Assembly (NCBI RefSeq): GCF_000246855.1
Contig: NC_016609.1
Coordinates: forward strand, 7,576,744-7,640,743
Source of the DNA: Niastella koreensis GR20-10
GTDB taxonomy: Bacteria; Bacteroidota; Bacteroidia; Chitinophagales; Chitinophagaceae
Reading direction: 5' to 3'
DNA length: 64,000 nt
Shown here in pieces: positions 34,512 through 42,808 of the stretch (within the stretch, counting starts at the first letter, position 1; each line of letters opens with the position of its first letter). A model generated the notes under the pieces. It had not been told where the DNA came from. It searched no databases and saw nothing but the letters and a program-made list of their open reading frames with translations. Both the position numbers and the translations under genes were made by a program.

Positions 34512-35723
34512 ATGTCACTTTCTGACATGCAATGTCGTGCTGCCAAACCTCAAACCAAACCATACAAATTATTCGATAGTGATGGGCTTTACCTGGAAGT
34601 TCTGCCTTCCGGTGTAAAGTCCTGGCGCTTGAAATATAGTATTCATGAAAAAGAAAAGCGCATGGCACTTGGTATTTATCCAAACGTACCATTGATCGAA
34701 GCGCGACAAAAGAAAACAGAAGCAAAGGCACTTGTGGAGCAGGGCCTTGATCCCATTCTTGTGAGAATAGAACAAAAGCAAATTGCAGCCTTAGCGCAAG
34801 CCGACACATTCGAGAAAATGGCCCTGGAATGGTATGAAAAGCAAATAGATAACTGGAAGTCATCATATGCGGAAAAAATGAAGCACTATTTGGAAAGATA
34901 TATCTTTCACAAAATCGGGGGTTTCCCTTTGCATGCCATCAAGCCGCTCATGATGTTGAATTGTCTACAAGAGATTGAGAAAACTAATCCTGACATGTCA
35001 CGACGTTTAAAAGGAGCCTGTAGTCAAATTTTCAAATATGCCATTGCCACCGGACGAGGAGAGAATGATCCAACTTACGGCCTGGAAGTCGCTTTTAAAA
35101 AATTCAAAAAAGGTCATTATGCATCCATCACAGTTGACGAATTTCCTGATTTTATCGTCAAGTTGTACGATTACCGGGATCGCATTAACCGAAAAACCTT
35201 CCTTGCTTTACGCTTAATGCTTTTGACATTCGTGCGCACACAAGAGCTAATCCACGCTAAAAAGACTGAATTTGACCTTATAAACAAAAAATGGGTAATT
35301 CCTGGCGAACGAATGAAAAGGGGCCTACCGCATATAGTTCCGCTATCACGACAGGCAGTGGAGATTGTAAAGGAGCTAATAACACTTAGTGGTTACAGGG
35401 AATATTTGCTACCTGGTTACTTTAAGCCTCGTGAACCCATGTGCAACCACACTTTACTCATGGCAATCAAACGGATGGGATATAAAGGCCGTATGACCGG
35501 GCATGGGTTCCGTTCACTGGCTTTGGGTATTTTAAAAGAAAAATTGCATTACTCACATGATGTGGCTGATCGGCAATTAGCACACGTTCCTAAAAGCAGT
35601 GTAGACCGGGCTTATGACCGGGCACAATTCCTGCCACAGCGTATTGAAATGATGCAGAATTATGCTGATTATATTGATAAGACTTACCTGGAAGAATTGG
35701 CAAGACAAATGAGCAAAACCTAA
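34512..35723 (+). CDS. P4-type tyrosine integrase with N-terminal DUF4102 domain
   Basis: 403 residues. N-terminal DUF4102 arm-DNA-binding domain (about 1-90: GLYLEVLPSGVKSWRLKY; LGIYPNVPLIEARQK), core-binding domain (about 95-190) and catalytic domain: TFVRTQEL (Arg), HGFRSLALGIL (His-x-x-Arg) and the Tyr in AYDRAQFL, with LAHVPKSSVDRAYDR before it. P4-like integrases usually target tRNA or other conserved 3' ends in Proteobacteria and are less usual in Bacteroidota. The catalytic set is complete, so it may be active. No matching att repeat could be found by eye. Confidence 0.93.
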   Translation: MSLSDMQCRAAKPQTKPYKLFDSDGLYLEVLPSGVKSWRLKYSIHEKEKRMALGIYPNVPLIEARQKKTEAKALVEQGLDPILVRIEQKQIAALAQADTFEKMALEWYEKQIDNWKSSYAEKMKHYLERYIFHKIGGFPLHAIKPLMMLNCLQEIEKTNPDMSRRLKGACSQIFKYAIATGRGENDPTYGLEVAFKKFKKGHYASITVDEFPDFIVKLYDYRDRINRKTFLALRLMLLTFVRTQELIHAKKTEFDLINKKWVIPGERMKRGLPHIVPLSRQAVEIVKELITLSGYREYLLPGYFKPREPMCNHTLLMAIKRMGYKGRMTGHGFRSLALGILKEKLHYSHDVADRQLAHVPKSSVDRAYDRAQFLPQRIEMMQNYADYIDKTYLEELARQMSKT

Positions 35724-35764
35724 AAGCCATCTTTTAAAAACAGAATAAAAAGACAAGCAAAGTT

Positions 35765-35795
35765 AGCGGCTATTCAGCCTTTGTGCATAGCCGCT
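35765..35795 (+). terminator. Terminator-like hairpin after the integrase
   Basis: AGCGGCTAT (35765-35773) pairs with ATAGCCGCT (35787-35795), followed by CTCTTTGTTTG. The T-run is weak. Confidence 0.55.
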
Positions 35796-35989
35796 CTCTT
35801 TGTTTGTCATCATCGGCAGAGTAAAGCCCATCAGCCAAAAGACTGCGGCATAAACACAGGTCCAACACACAGGATCTAGCTTTTATTCCGTTTCCTTTTG
35901 GCTTGTACTATAGCCGCTGCGGTCATGCTTTCTTTTTTTCCTTTTTCTTTTAAAAGATTGTTGAGTGAGTCGCGTGATCCAAGCGGAAT

Positions 35990-36253
35990 CTACTTCTTTT
36001 CCACATGCTTCTGAATTTCTTCAGCAATTAATTCGATAGCATGCGTGCTGAGCGGTTTGCCGTCGATTTGTGTCCAAGTGCCAGGGCGGTGTTTCAAACC
36101 TTTTCCACGGAATAGTGGTCGATTGGATTCCAATACAATATCACCATTCCGGGCGGTTATTTTGTACCGCTCGAAACGCTCATCAATATAAAGTTGCTCC
36201 ACAGAAAGCCGAATTTTCTTTTTGTGGTATTCTATCGTAATCGGGAATGTCAT
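35990..36253 (-). CDS. Hypothetical protein, last gene of the SymE-fusion operon
   Basis: 87 residues when started at the ATG at 36253 (MTFPITIEYHKKKIRLS); a longer frame begins at 36295 but its first 14 residues look non-coding. Mostly beta-like with two long basic stretches. No family recognised. It follows the SymE-fusion gene in the same direction. Confidence 0.6.
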   Translation of the reverse strand: MTFPITIEYHKKKIRLSVEQLYIDERFERYKITARNGDIVLESNRPLFRGKGLKHRPGTWTQIDGKPLSTHAIELIAEEIQKHVEKK

Positions 36254-36335
36254 AGACAGTCTGCAATTTACGCCAGTATGCGACACCCAAGTCATAAGCC
36301 CTGGTCACTCGTTCGAATAATGACGTAGGGCGTGG

Positions 36336-37226
36336 TCAGTAAGCAGGCCATGAGTTTTCCGGGTCCAACTCATGAGGAGCAAATGGCAAAGCCACGGGCA
36401 CAATCAGTAACATTCCATTGATCGCAACGATCTGTATACTATCGCCTATCTGAAATCCAACTTTCTCCAACCATTTTCCTGAAAGCCGGATAGAGGCTGC
36501 GGATTTGTAATTGTGCCGTGAAGTGAGATAGTGCACTTCAGAGACTTTGAGCGTCCGAATACACGTCTCATCGTATTTATTCATATACTGGGAAATATTC
36601 GTCACATCGCCCAAAGCATCTTCCATTTTCTCAAACAGTTTTTTAGCGCGTTTGATTGACCTTTCTTCCGCGCCATCCATTTTATAATCCACATATAAGT
36701 CCGGCACTTTTGTGATAGTGTCGCATTTTTTGCTTGTCCGAATGCGTGGAACTGTTTTCTTTATAACGGGTTTACAGGGTGCAATTTGAATAGGCTCACT
36801 TGGGGCAATAGAGTTATTATTTTCGATCAGGCCGCAGGCGTCCATCTCCAATAAACTACTAAATTCTGTATAACCGATGGCATCTTCCATGTCTTCCGCT
36901 TCACGCCCGATCAAACGTTTCGGATAGGAAAACCATACTTTGCCGTCGTCTTCTTCCTCGCTTTCAAAAATCAACGTGTCGCCTTTATCGAGTTGAACAG
37001 GAATATTACCGCCGTGTGTAGGGATATAGAATAATAGACTGTCTTTATCGTCTCCTTTCAAAACGGTGTAGAGGCGTTCTGGCTCAGGATATGAGTAATA
37101 AAGCGTTGCGCGGTCCTCGGCATAATCGATACGATAGGTGCCGTTTTCCTGCAAAATTTTATCGACGTGCTTAAATAGTTCTTCTTTTGTCGTGAATTGT
37201 TCAACATGCTCTTGCATTGGGTACAT
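36336..37226 (-). CDS. Two-domain protein: paralogous N-terminal domain fused to a SymE-like domain
   Basis: 296 residues. The N-terminal part (about 1-135) is similar to the neighbouring 147-residue protein at 37257-37700 (shared pattern LFK(H/R)(V/I)-x(5-6)-E-N/Q-G-x-Y, then Y-x-V-x-K-G). The C-terminal part (222-278) carries TSRHNYKSAASIRLSGKWLE and GFQIGDSIQIVAINGMLLIV, a clear match to the SymE family: SRHNxYKSxPxIRLxGKWLExAGFxxG. SymE is an SOS-induced E. coli protein of AbrB-like fold, toxic when overproduced. A linker rich in Lys/Arg joins them. Activity as toxin or DNA-binding regulator is inference. Confidence 0.78.
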   Translation of the reverse strand: MYPMQEHVEQFTTKEELFKHVDKILQENGTYRIDYAEDRATLYYSYPEPERLYTVLKGDDKDSLLFYIPTHGGNIPVQLDKGDTLIFESEEEDDGKVWFSYPKRLIGREAEDMEDAIGYTEFSSLLEMDACGLIENNNSIAPSEPIQIAPCKPVIKKTVPRIRTSKKCDTITKVPDLYVDYKMDGAEERSIKRAKKLFEKMEDALGDVTNISQYMNKYDETCIRTLKVSEVHYLTSRHNYKSAASIRLSGKWLEKVGFQIGDSIQIVAINGMLLIVPVALPFAPHELDPENSWPAY

Positions 37227-37256
37227 AATTTAAAATGAATGAATGGCGTTATCACG

Positions 37257-37700
37257 CTACGAAACTTTTTCAATCAAGCCTTCATCAAGCATATCTTGTA
37301 AAGTGCCATACTCGGTAAATCCTATGGCCCAATCACTGTTCATTTCTTGTCCGTCCATCGGCATAGTAGTGCAAGTAAACCAAACTGTATCGTCGATCTC
37401 TGTGACAAAGACCAAGATATCACCTGCATCAAGAGTTAATTCGTCGGCATAACCGGATATTTCTTCAACATCGCTTTCATAGGGTAAGTGATTAAAGATA
37501 AAATCACCCTCTATTTCTTCTTCATCTTCTTCATCCGGTCCTTTTACAACCCTGTATACTTTGTCAACATCAAGCCAATAGTTCAGCGTATAGCCGCCTT
37601 TTTCTTTTTCAGCCGCATAGAGGCCGTTCTGCTCAAAGACTTCATGAATGCGTTTAAAGAGGCTCCATTTTGTTTTATGGTGCTCCGTAAAATGTGCCAT
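37257..37700 (-). CDS. Acidic paralogue of the SymE-fusion N-terminal domain
   Basis: 147 residues, acidic (segments EEDEEEIEGD and DAGDILVFVTEIDD). It shares the pattern of the first 135 residues of the downstream protein, including the closing motif IGFTEYGTLQDMLDEGLIE versus IGYTEFSSLLEMDACGLIE. It lacks the SymE part. It may be a partner or antidote of the fusion, or an older duplicate. The downstream gene starts 30 bases later. Confidence 0.72.
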   Translation of the reverse strand: MAHFTEHHKTKWSLFKRIHEVFEQNGLYAAEKEKGGYTLNYWLDVDKVYRVVKGPDEEDEEEIEGDFIFNHLPYESDVEEISGYADELTLDAGDILVFVTEIDDTVWFTCTTMPMDGQEMNSDWAIGFTEYGTLQDMLDEGLIEKVS

Positions 37701-37705
37701 TGGTT

Positions 37706-38215
37706 TTAAATGAATGTTTTTAGATACGCTTTCAACTCCCGAAAACCTGATTTCAACAGGTGGTCTACGGTTTCAATCGGAATATTGAGAGCGCTGGCAA
37801 TCCTCGCTTTGCAATAACCCTGGTCATACATCAATTCTATAACATGCCTTTGCGAAACGTTCATGGTCGATAATTTACGCCGCAAACAGAGTGACAAGCG
37901 TTCCAATTCATCCGCAGACGGCCAGCGGTTGAGTTGTTTTAAGGCAACCATTGCAAGTTGATGCATCATATGGAGCAACCAGGAGAATAGTTGTTGTTGG
38001 CGTTGATCGTAAGATTGATGAACAATTTGCCAGACAGCGGAAAACCCATCTTCCAGGATATGACTTGCATTCTCTTTGTCGGTTTCAACCAAGTCAATCA
38101 AACTACCATGTAACGCAGGCGAAAACGTGTCATGCACGAACTCAAACGCCTTACAATTATTGGCACACAGCAGATCAATCAATAGCTGTTCATTGATGTG
38201 TAATTTCTTGTTCAT
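37706..38215 (-). CDS. ECF-sigma-like protein
   Basis: 169 residues. Region 2 features: FEFVHDTFSPALHGSLIDLV and SHILEDGFSAVWQIV (about 25-70); LFSWLLHMMHQLAMVAL fits region 2.3/2.4. Region 4: LSTMNVSQRHVIELMYDQGY then ARIASALNIPIETVDHLLKSGFRELKAYL (about 115-165). Overlaps the HTH gene by 26 bases and lies 5 bases before the acidic paralogue, so the three or four genes form one operon. It may drive its own operon. Confidence 0.75.
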   Translation of the reverse strand: MNKKLHINEQLLIDLLCANNCKAFEFVHDTFSPALHGSLIDLVETDKENASHILEDGFSAVWQIVHQSYDQRQQQLFSWLLHMMHQLAMVALKQLNRWPSADELERLSLCLRRKLSTMNVSQRHVIELMYDQGYCKARIASALNIPIETVDHLLKSGFRELKAYLKTFI

Positions 38216-38561
38216 CGCTCACGTTTTCGTCATTCACTTCGGTTTTCTTCTTCCATACGCTGTCCAGAAACAATTCTTTATGAATAAACATGAATTGTCG
38301 AAAGTGTTCGATTTCGGATTGCTGTTGTTGCACCACCGCATTGCGCGTTAACAGTAATTCCAACTGCCGCGACGATTCAAGGAAATACTCTTGATGTATG
38401 TTATAGACGGCGGCGAGTTGGTAAGCCTGTTCTGGCGTCATAGCGACGAGGCTCGTTTCTAGTTCAATATAGTCCTGTGGCGTCATGCCGAGCTTGTCGG
38501 CAATTTGTTTCTTGTTGTAGCCGTGCGTTTCTCGAAGCACTTGCATGAGAACGTTTTTCAT
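38190..38561 (-). CDS. XRE-like helix-turn-helix regulator
   Basis: 123 residues. Residues 1-60 form an HTH (YNKKQIADKLGMTPQDYIELET; MTPEQAYQLAAVYNIHQEYFLE); the C-terminal half is a Gln/Glu-rich helix. It is the first gene of the sigma/SymE-fusion operon. A perfect inverted repeat (38627-38645) lies 66 bases upstream and is its likely operator. Confidence 0.75.
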   Translation of the reverse strand: MKNVLMQVLRETHGYNKKQIADKLGMTPQDYIELETSLVAMTPEQAYQLAAVYNIHQEYFLESSRQLELLLTRNAVVQQQQSEIEHFRQFMFIHKELFLDSVWKKKTEVNDENVSDEQEITHQ

Positions 38562-38626
38562 TGCGAAGGAGTTTTGGTGAGGAATAAAAAGTTTTCAGCG
38601 CAGCTAATCAGAACAGTAAAACCGTA

Positions 38627-38645
38627 CAACAAATATAATTTGTTG
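38627..38645. promoter_or_regulatory. Perfect inverted repeat, probable operator
   Basis: CAACAAAT-ATA-ATTTGTTG: 8-bp arms, 3-base spacer, between the divergent HTH and recombinase genes. This is the size an XRE dimer needs. Confidence 0.5.
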
Positions 38646-38818
38646 GGATGAAAACTAACGTCTACTTACCAACGCAAACAAGCGTTTTTACAATATGGCG
38701 CAATCGATAACCCGTTCAAAATCAGCTCTTGACCTCGATCAAATAAACTGGATTTTGACGAATTATGTTGTAAGATAAACGTTGGCCTATCCATCAATGC
38801 CAACAAAGCGTTTTACAC

Positions 38819-39502
38819 ATGAAGATTCCCGCTGTCGAGTACCACCGCGTATCTCGTGAACGGCAAAGTGAAGAAGGTTATGGCCTGGATGCTTCAAAAG
38901 CAGACATCCATAGCTTTTTAATGTCGCATGACAAATATGAAGTTCATAAAGTGTTTGTAGAGGTTGAATGTGGCGACAGAAACAACCGACCAGAGCTTGC
39001 AAAGGCACTCAATTATTGCAAAAGACACAAAGCAGTTTTATTGGTGGCAAAACTTGACCGCCTGAGCCGCCGTGTGTCCATGATTTCAACACTCTTGGAA
39101 AGCAACATTCAGTTTTGGGTGGTGGCTTATCCGACGATCAACCCAAAGGAAAACCCGTTTTTCTTTCAAATGTTAGCGATAGCGGCAGAGCTTGAGTTAA
39201 AGCATTTGCGCGAACGAACAAAAGCGGGCCTGGCTGTTGCCAAAAGCAAAGGCGTGGTTTTGGGTTGCAATGGAAAAGTTCTGGCTGAAAAAAACAAAAA
39301 AGCCGCAGACGACTTTGCGCTACACATGTCACCAGAACTCCTGAAAGCAAAAGCGGAAGGGCTGAGTTTAAGGGCCACAGCGGAAAACTGGAATTATCGG
39401 CATATCCCGACAGCCAGGGGCAATGGGTGCCAATGGGATGCAACAACCGTGTATCATCTGTCAAAACGAATAGAACGAATTTCTAACAATCAAACTGTTT
39501 AA
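38819..39502 (+). CDS. Small serine recombinase (resolvase/invertase type)
   Basis: 227 residues. Catalytic segment VEYHRVSRERQSEEGYGLDA (Ser near residue 13), then LLVAKLDRLSRRV (75-87) and the arginine-rich helix AIAAELELKHLRERTKAGLA (about 122-141), then a short C-terminal HTH (GLSLRATAENWNYRHIPTARG; WDATTVYHLSKRI). It lacks the large-recombinase zinc domain. It may act as resolvase or invertase for part of the island. Stands 4 bases before the lipoprotein gene. Confidence 0.88.
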   Translation: MKIPAVEYHRVSRERQSEEGYGLDASKADIHSFLMSHDKYEVHKVFVEVECGDRNNRPELAKALNYCKRHKAVLLVAKLDRLSRRVSMISTLLESNIQFWVVAYPTINPKENPFFFQMLAIAAELELKHLRERTKAGLAVAKSKGVVLGCNGKVLAEKNKKAADDFALHMSPELLKAKAEGLSLRATAENWNYRHIPTARGNGCQWDATTVYHLSKRIERISNNQTV

Positions 39503-39505
39503 TTT

Positions 39506-40045
39506 ATGAAGCACACATGTTGGTATTTGGTATTATTCATATCCACGTTTCTGATCGCTTGTGACAAGGCGAAGGACGATAGCGACGATTCCGATTCCGG
39601 CAGAAATGGCAACGGCAAAGTGGAACTTATCGACATCCATCCTTACAAATTCGCAACTGGATATGATACCACAGGGAATTATATCGCTGATTATTCGTTT
39701 AGCGGCATTGCAGGTTACACGGCCACGAATAATCCCGCCGAGCAAAAATATTACCTGAAATACATTGGTGAAATGCCTTTACTCGGCTCAGATACTATTG
39801 ATTGGAACTCGGGCTCCATCATGCAATTTCACATCAACAGCCAACTAAAGGGTAAACCAATCTTTGAGGTGTATAACGTTTCCGACGATAAATTGGTGAA
39901 AACGATCACGGCATCGCAGGACAGTTGCAAGATCATGGCGACATACAGTGTGTGGGAAAATTGGTCTGTCACTCCGGCTCAACTCCGAAAAGCTTACCAT
40001 TATTATATGACCGTCAAGCAAACGCCGAACATCAAATATCGCTAA
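39506..40045 (+). CDS. Hypothetical lipoprotein
   Basis: 179 residues with a lipobox LIAC (Cys19) after a 15-residue hydrophobic segment, then an Asp/Ser/Gly-rich linker and a beta-rich domain. No family recognised. It probably sits in the outer membrane, facing the periplasm or outside. The 4-base gap to the recombinase gene means co-transcription. Confidence 0.75.
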   Translation: MKHTCWYLVLFISTFLIACDKAKDDSDDSDSGRNGNGKVELIDIHPYKFATGYDTTGNYIADYSFSGIAGYTATNNPAEQKYYLKYIGEMPLLGSDTIDWNSGSIMQFHINSQLKGKPIFEVYNVSDDKLVKTITASQDSCKIMATYSVWENWSVTPAQLRKAYHYYMTVKQTPNIKYR

Positions 40046-40129
40046 CCCGCTTTTCATTTTCACAAGGATCTAAAACGACTTACTTACCCGCTTTTATACC
40101 GTGCCCTTTTATCATCAGTCTTTTAAGAT

Positions 40130-40156
40130 AACCGCCCACGCCAGGGCGGTTTTTTG
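40130..40156 (+). terminator. Terminator after the lipoprotein gene
   Basis: AACCGCCC (40130-40137), loop ACGCCA, GGGCGGTT (40144-40151), TTTTTG. Confidence 0.85.
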
Positions 40157-40416
40157 TTTGCCAAATAACGGCTTAAAAATTACAGCGTTGCATTGACTTC
40201 TTTATCTACCTAGCAAGTAGATATAAATGGAGGAATAAAATTATAACTGTCAGTTAAAAATTTATTTTTTTATTTTAAATTTCCTATTACCTTTATACAA
40301 CAAAACTGGGACTTCAAGAGCAGTAAATAATTGCTCATCGATAATAGACTTTTCCATTAAACCAACCTGAAAAACAATTAAATGATTAATTGTTTTAAAA
40401 ACAGGGGTCATGAACT
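40157..40416. other. AT-rich gene-free stretch with three inverted repeats
   Basis: TATCTAC-CTAGCAA-GTAGATA (40203-40223), TAACTG-T-CAGTTA (40244-40256) and AAAACAATTAA-ATGA-TTAATTGTTTT (40371-40396; perfect 11-bp arms), the last ending 20 bases before the ATG of the 68-residue gene. It could hold operators or a leader hairpin of that gene. No coding frame supported. Confidence 0.45.
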
Positions 40417-40623
40417 ATGGAAGTTTCATTAGTAAAGTTAATTGAAGAAATTAACGCGTTACTTGAATCTAGATCATTGCCTCCGGAAAGCAGAGAAATC
40501 TTTGTTAGCGCAAAAAATCACGCAGAAAAGGCCTTAGAAGCTCGCGAATTATTAGACGAAGCCAAGTTTGCAATTCTAGTTCTGGAATTAATTAAGGTTT
40601 TAAGCGGGTTTTTTATGAACTAA
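40417..40623 (+). CDS. Hypothetical 68-residue helical protein
   Basis: Starts MEVSLVKLIEEINALLESRS, mostly helical, acidic, ends in a hydrophobic AILVLELIKVLSGFF. RBS-like AGGGGT precedes the ATG. It is bracketed by two strong inverted repeats (40371-40396 and 40634-40692). No family recognised. The plus-strand HTH gene follows. Confidence 0.55.
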   Translation: MEVSLVKLIEEINALLESRSLPPESREIFVSAKNHAEKALEARELLDEAKFAILVLELIKVLSGFFMN

Positions 40624-40633
40624 CAAAGACATT

Positions 40634-40692
40634 AAATCCACGGTTGTTATTAATGAGGTCAATAAAAGACTTTTAATAACAACTCTGGATTT
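40634..40692. repeat. Long hairpin between the 68-residue gene and the HTH gene
   Basis: Arms AAATCCA-CG-GTTGTTATTAA (40634-40653) and TTAATAACAAC-TC-TGGATTT (40673-40692) pair almost fully (one mismatch, one G-T pair), and the interior AGGTC/GACTT extends the stem. It could be a terminator/operator, a regulatory RNA or the end of a small mobile element. Confidence 0.6.
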
Positions 40693-40731
40693 TCTGCATT
40701 TTAAACAACTCTTGGCTTTTAATACCATTTT

Positions 40732-41034
40732 ATGAACTCCATCGGACAAACAATCGAAACCTTAAGAAGAAAGAAAAGGATGAAACAAGGAGAGTTAGCT
40801 CAGAAGGCTAATATAACTCAATCATATCTTTCTATGATTGAAAGTGACAAAGCTGAGGCCAGCACTTCAACTCTTTCAGCTATAGCTGAAGTATTAGGAG
40901 TTCCTTACCAATTGTTGGTTATGGCCTCCCTCTCGGTTACTCAAATTTCTGAAGATAAGAAAGAGACATACTACAAGGTGGTCCCTTTAATTCAAGAAAT
41001 GATTGACTCCTATTTTCTTAAAAAAGAAAACTAA
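40732..41034 (+). CDS. XRE-family helix-turn-helix regulator
   Basis: 100 residues. Classic Cro/CI-type HTH over residues 7-62: IETLRRKKRMKQGELAQKAN, ITQSYLSMIESDKAEAST, LSAIAEVLGVPYQLLVMASL. The remainder is a short helix. It lies convergent to the SMC-like gene of the putative defence pair and may regulate the pair or the small upstream gene. Confidence 0.85.
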   Translation: MNSIGQTIETLRRKKRMKQGELAQKANITQSYLSMIESDKAEASTSTLSAIAEVLGVPYQLLVMASLSVTQISEDKKETYYKVVPLIQEMIDSYFLKKEN

Positions 41035-41073
41035 TAACAAACTTCCGCCACTCTATTGCTTTTGGGAATGTAA

Positions 41074-42807
41074 TTAATTAGAGCTCAACATTAACTCGTT
41101 TGTATCGTTAATGATGTCGTCATATTTCTTAACATCATCGTTAAGGAAACATCGTTCTGATATTCCATCCCCGATTTGAATGAGCTTTGCATTATTTTGG
41201 AAGTGGTCTTTATTATATTTAGCTGCATTACTTTTCTGGTTTTTAGTTTGGGCTATAGACAAAATGGTTTGTGTATCTTTTGGTTTGTTTTTTGAAATAA
41301 AATCTAAAATGACACTTCGATTTTCTTCATCTAAATCTTCCTTAAAGATGGCATCAAGCATAAATGGCAATCTGTGTATATCAGCGGTATCGCTTATGAC
41401 TCTGTTAAAGGCAAAATGGTAGGCCATTACTGTTTTATGAAGCTCTACTCCTTGCGAGGGAAATGTATTAATTTCATAAATTTTAGTATGGCGATCTTCA
41501 ATCAATTTTTTTATGCCTAATTGAGATAAGTATTGCTGAAAAATGGTCGAAAACACATTGGTTTGCGCCACTCTCGTCTTTGCAATCTCTTGATCAGACT
41601 TATACTTTTTAAGATCCTCTTTTATCTCTGAGGCGTTCAATGTTAACTCGCCAATTTTATTACTTAAGTTTGCAAGCAGTTCCGTGTTTGCTTTATTCTT
41701 AAGCCACTTCTCAAATGTAACTTCGTTATGGACGTATTTATTTAATGTAGAATAGTCTTTAGAGATATTATCTCGTTTTACTTTTATTGAAATCTGTAGT
41801 GAATTTATTTTTGATTGAATATCTCTGATTTTTTCTTTGACTATTTCCAGTTCGCTATTTGTGTCATTTTCCTCTTGAAAAAACTTATACGCTTCCGAAA
41901 TCCCCAATGGAAGAGATTGTGTACATGTCGGGCAAACACCTATTTCAGGTTTTTGTTCTTTTTGATTACGAGAAACTCGTAAAAGCACTTTCTTGCGCTC
42001 TAATAGAAATCCTAATTCATTACACTTCAAGACATACTCATTTTCCTCTTGAGTTAAAGCGTCATAATTTTTTGCATAGTCTTGAATATAATTTTTTGAG
42101 TCGTCTATAAACTTTTCATCGCTCCATTTTGTAAGCTGGATATCGTCATTCTTTGTAGCCAATTTCTCCAAAGAAGAAATTTCGGATAATTTGGTTTTCA
42201 ACTTTGCCTCAAGCTCATGTCGCTTAACCCTTTCTGTCGACGACTCAAGACCCAAATAGAAATCAAGATAATCTTCTTTAAAGTTTTTATAGAACTCTAG
42301 ACCACTAAATGATTTTCTGAGATAAACCCATCCAACAGATTGAGATATATAATAAGGCAGAAATATTGTTTCTATAGAAGCTGGTTTGTATTCATTTTTG
42401 CTTTCCAGCAAAAGGTTAAACTCAAATAATTCACTAATAAATGTTTTTACTTTAGTATGTTCAACCGCTCTATTGCCATTTATGCCGCTAAATCTTTTTA
42501 TAAGTCCAGCGCCCACTTTTATATAAATCGTGTCATCATCCCTAATTATAATAAGCTTTTCATCAATGTTTTCTCTCCTTAAAATGCAATCAAGCCTAAA
42601 TATTGTTTTCTCTTTTAGAATATCAGCTAGATAATTGTTTCCATCATTTATTCCAAAAGTATAAAGTAGAGATAGAAACAGAGTACTCTTTCCAGAGGTG
42701 TTTCGTCCGTGAACAATATTTACGCCGTCGCCAAAATGCGTAAAAAAGCATTTTGACAGTTTATCGGAGTAAGCTAAAAGGCTTTGGTATTTAAGGTGCG
42801 TGTTCAT
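41074..42807 (-). CDS. SMC/Rad50-like ATPase with zinc hook, probable LmuB of a Lamassu-type system
   Basis: 577 residues when started at the ATG at 42807, which lies one base after the upstream stop (coupled translation). Walker A GRNTSGKST near residues 34-42; long coiled coils on both sides of a zinc-hook CPTC (292-295); Walker-B-like LPFMLDAIFKEDLD near 480-493. This is the plan of Rad50-like ATPases. Beside a DUF4297-like gene it matches the two-gene Lamassu plan (LmuA effector, LmuB SMC sensor), in which the SMC senses invading DNA ends and frees the nuclease. Alternative: some other OLD-free ATPase/nuclease pair. Strongly AT-rich. Confidence 0.72.
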   Translation of the reverse strand: MNTHLKYQSLLAYSDKLSKCFFTHFGDGVNIVHGRNTSGKSTLFLSLLYTFGINDGNNYLADILKEKTIFRLDCILRRENIDEKLIIIRDDDTIYIKVGAGLIKRFSGINGNRAVEHTKVKTFISELFEFNLLLESKNEYKPASIETIFLPYYISQSVGWVYLRKSFSGLEFYKNFKEDYLDFYLGLESSTERVKRHELEAKLKTKLSEISSLEKLATKNDDIQLTKWSDEKFIDDSKNYIQDYAKNYDALTQEENEYVLKCNELGFLLERKKVLLRVSRNQKEQKPEIGVCPTCTQSLPLGISEAYKFFQEENDTNSELEIVKEKIRDIQSKINSLQISIKVKRDNISKDYSTLNKYVHNEVTFEKWLKNKANTELLANLSNKIGELTLNASEIKEDLKKYKSDQEIAKTRVAQTNVFSTIFQQYLSQLGIKKLIEDRHTKIYEINTFPSQGVELHKTVMAYHFAFNRVISDTADIHRLPFMLDAIFKEDLDEENRSVILDFISKNKPKDTQTILSIAQTKNQKSNAAKYNKDHFQNNAKLIQIGDGISERCFLNDDVKKYDDIINDTNELMLSSN

Positions 42808-42808
42808 A

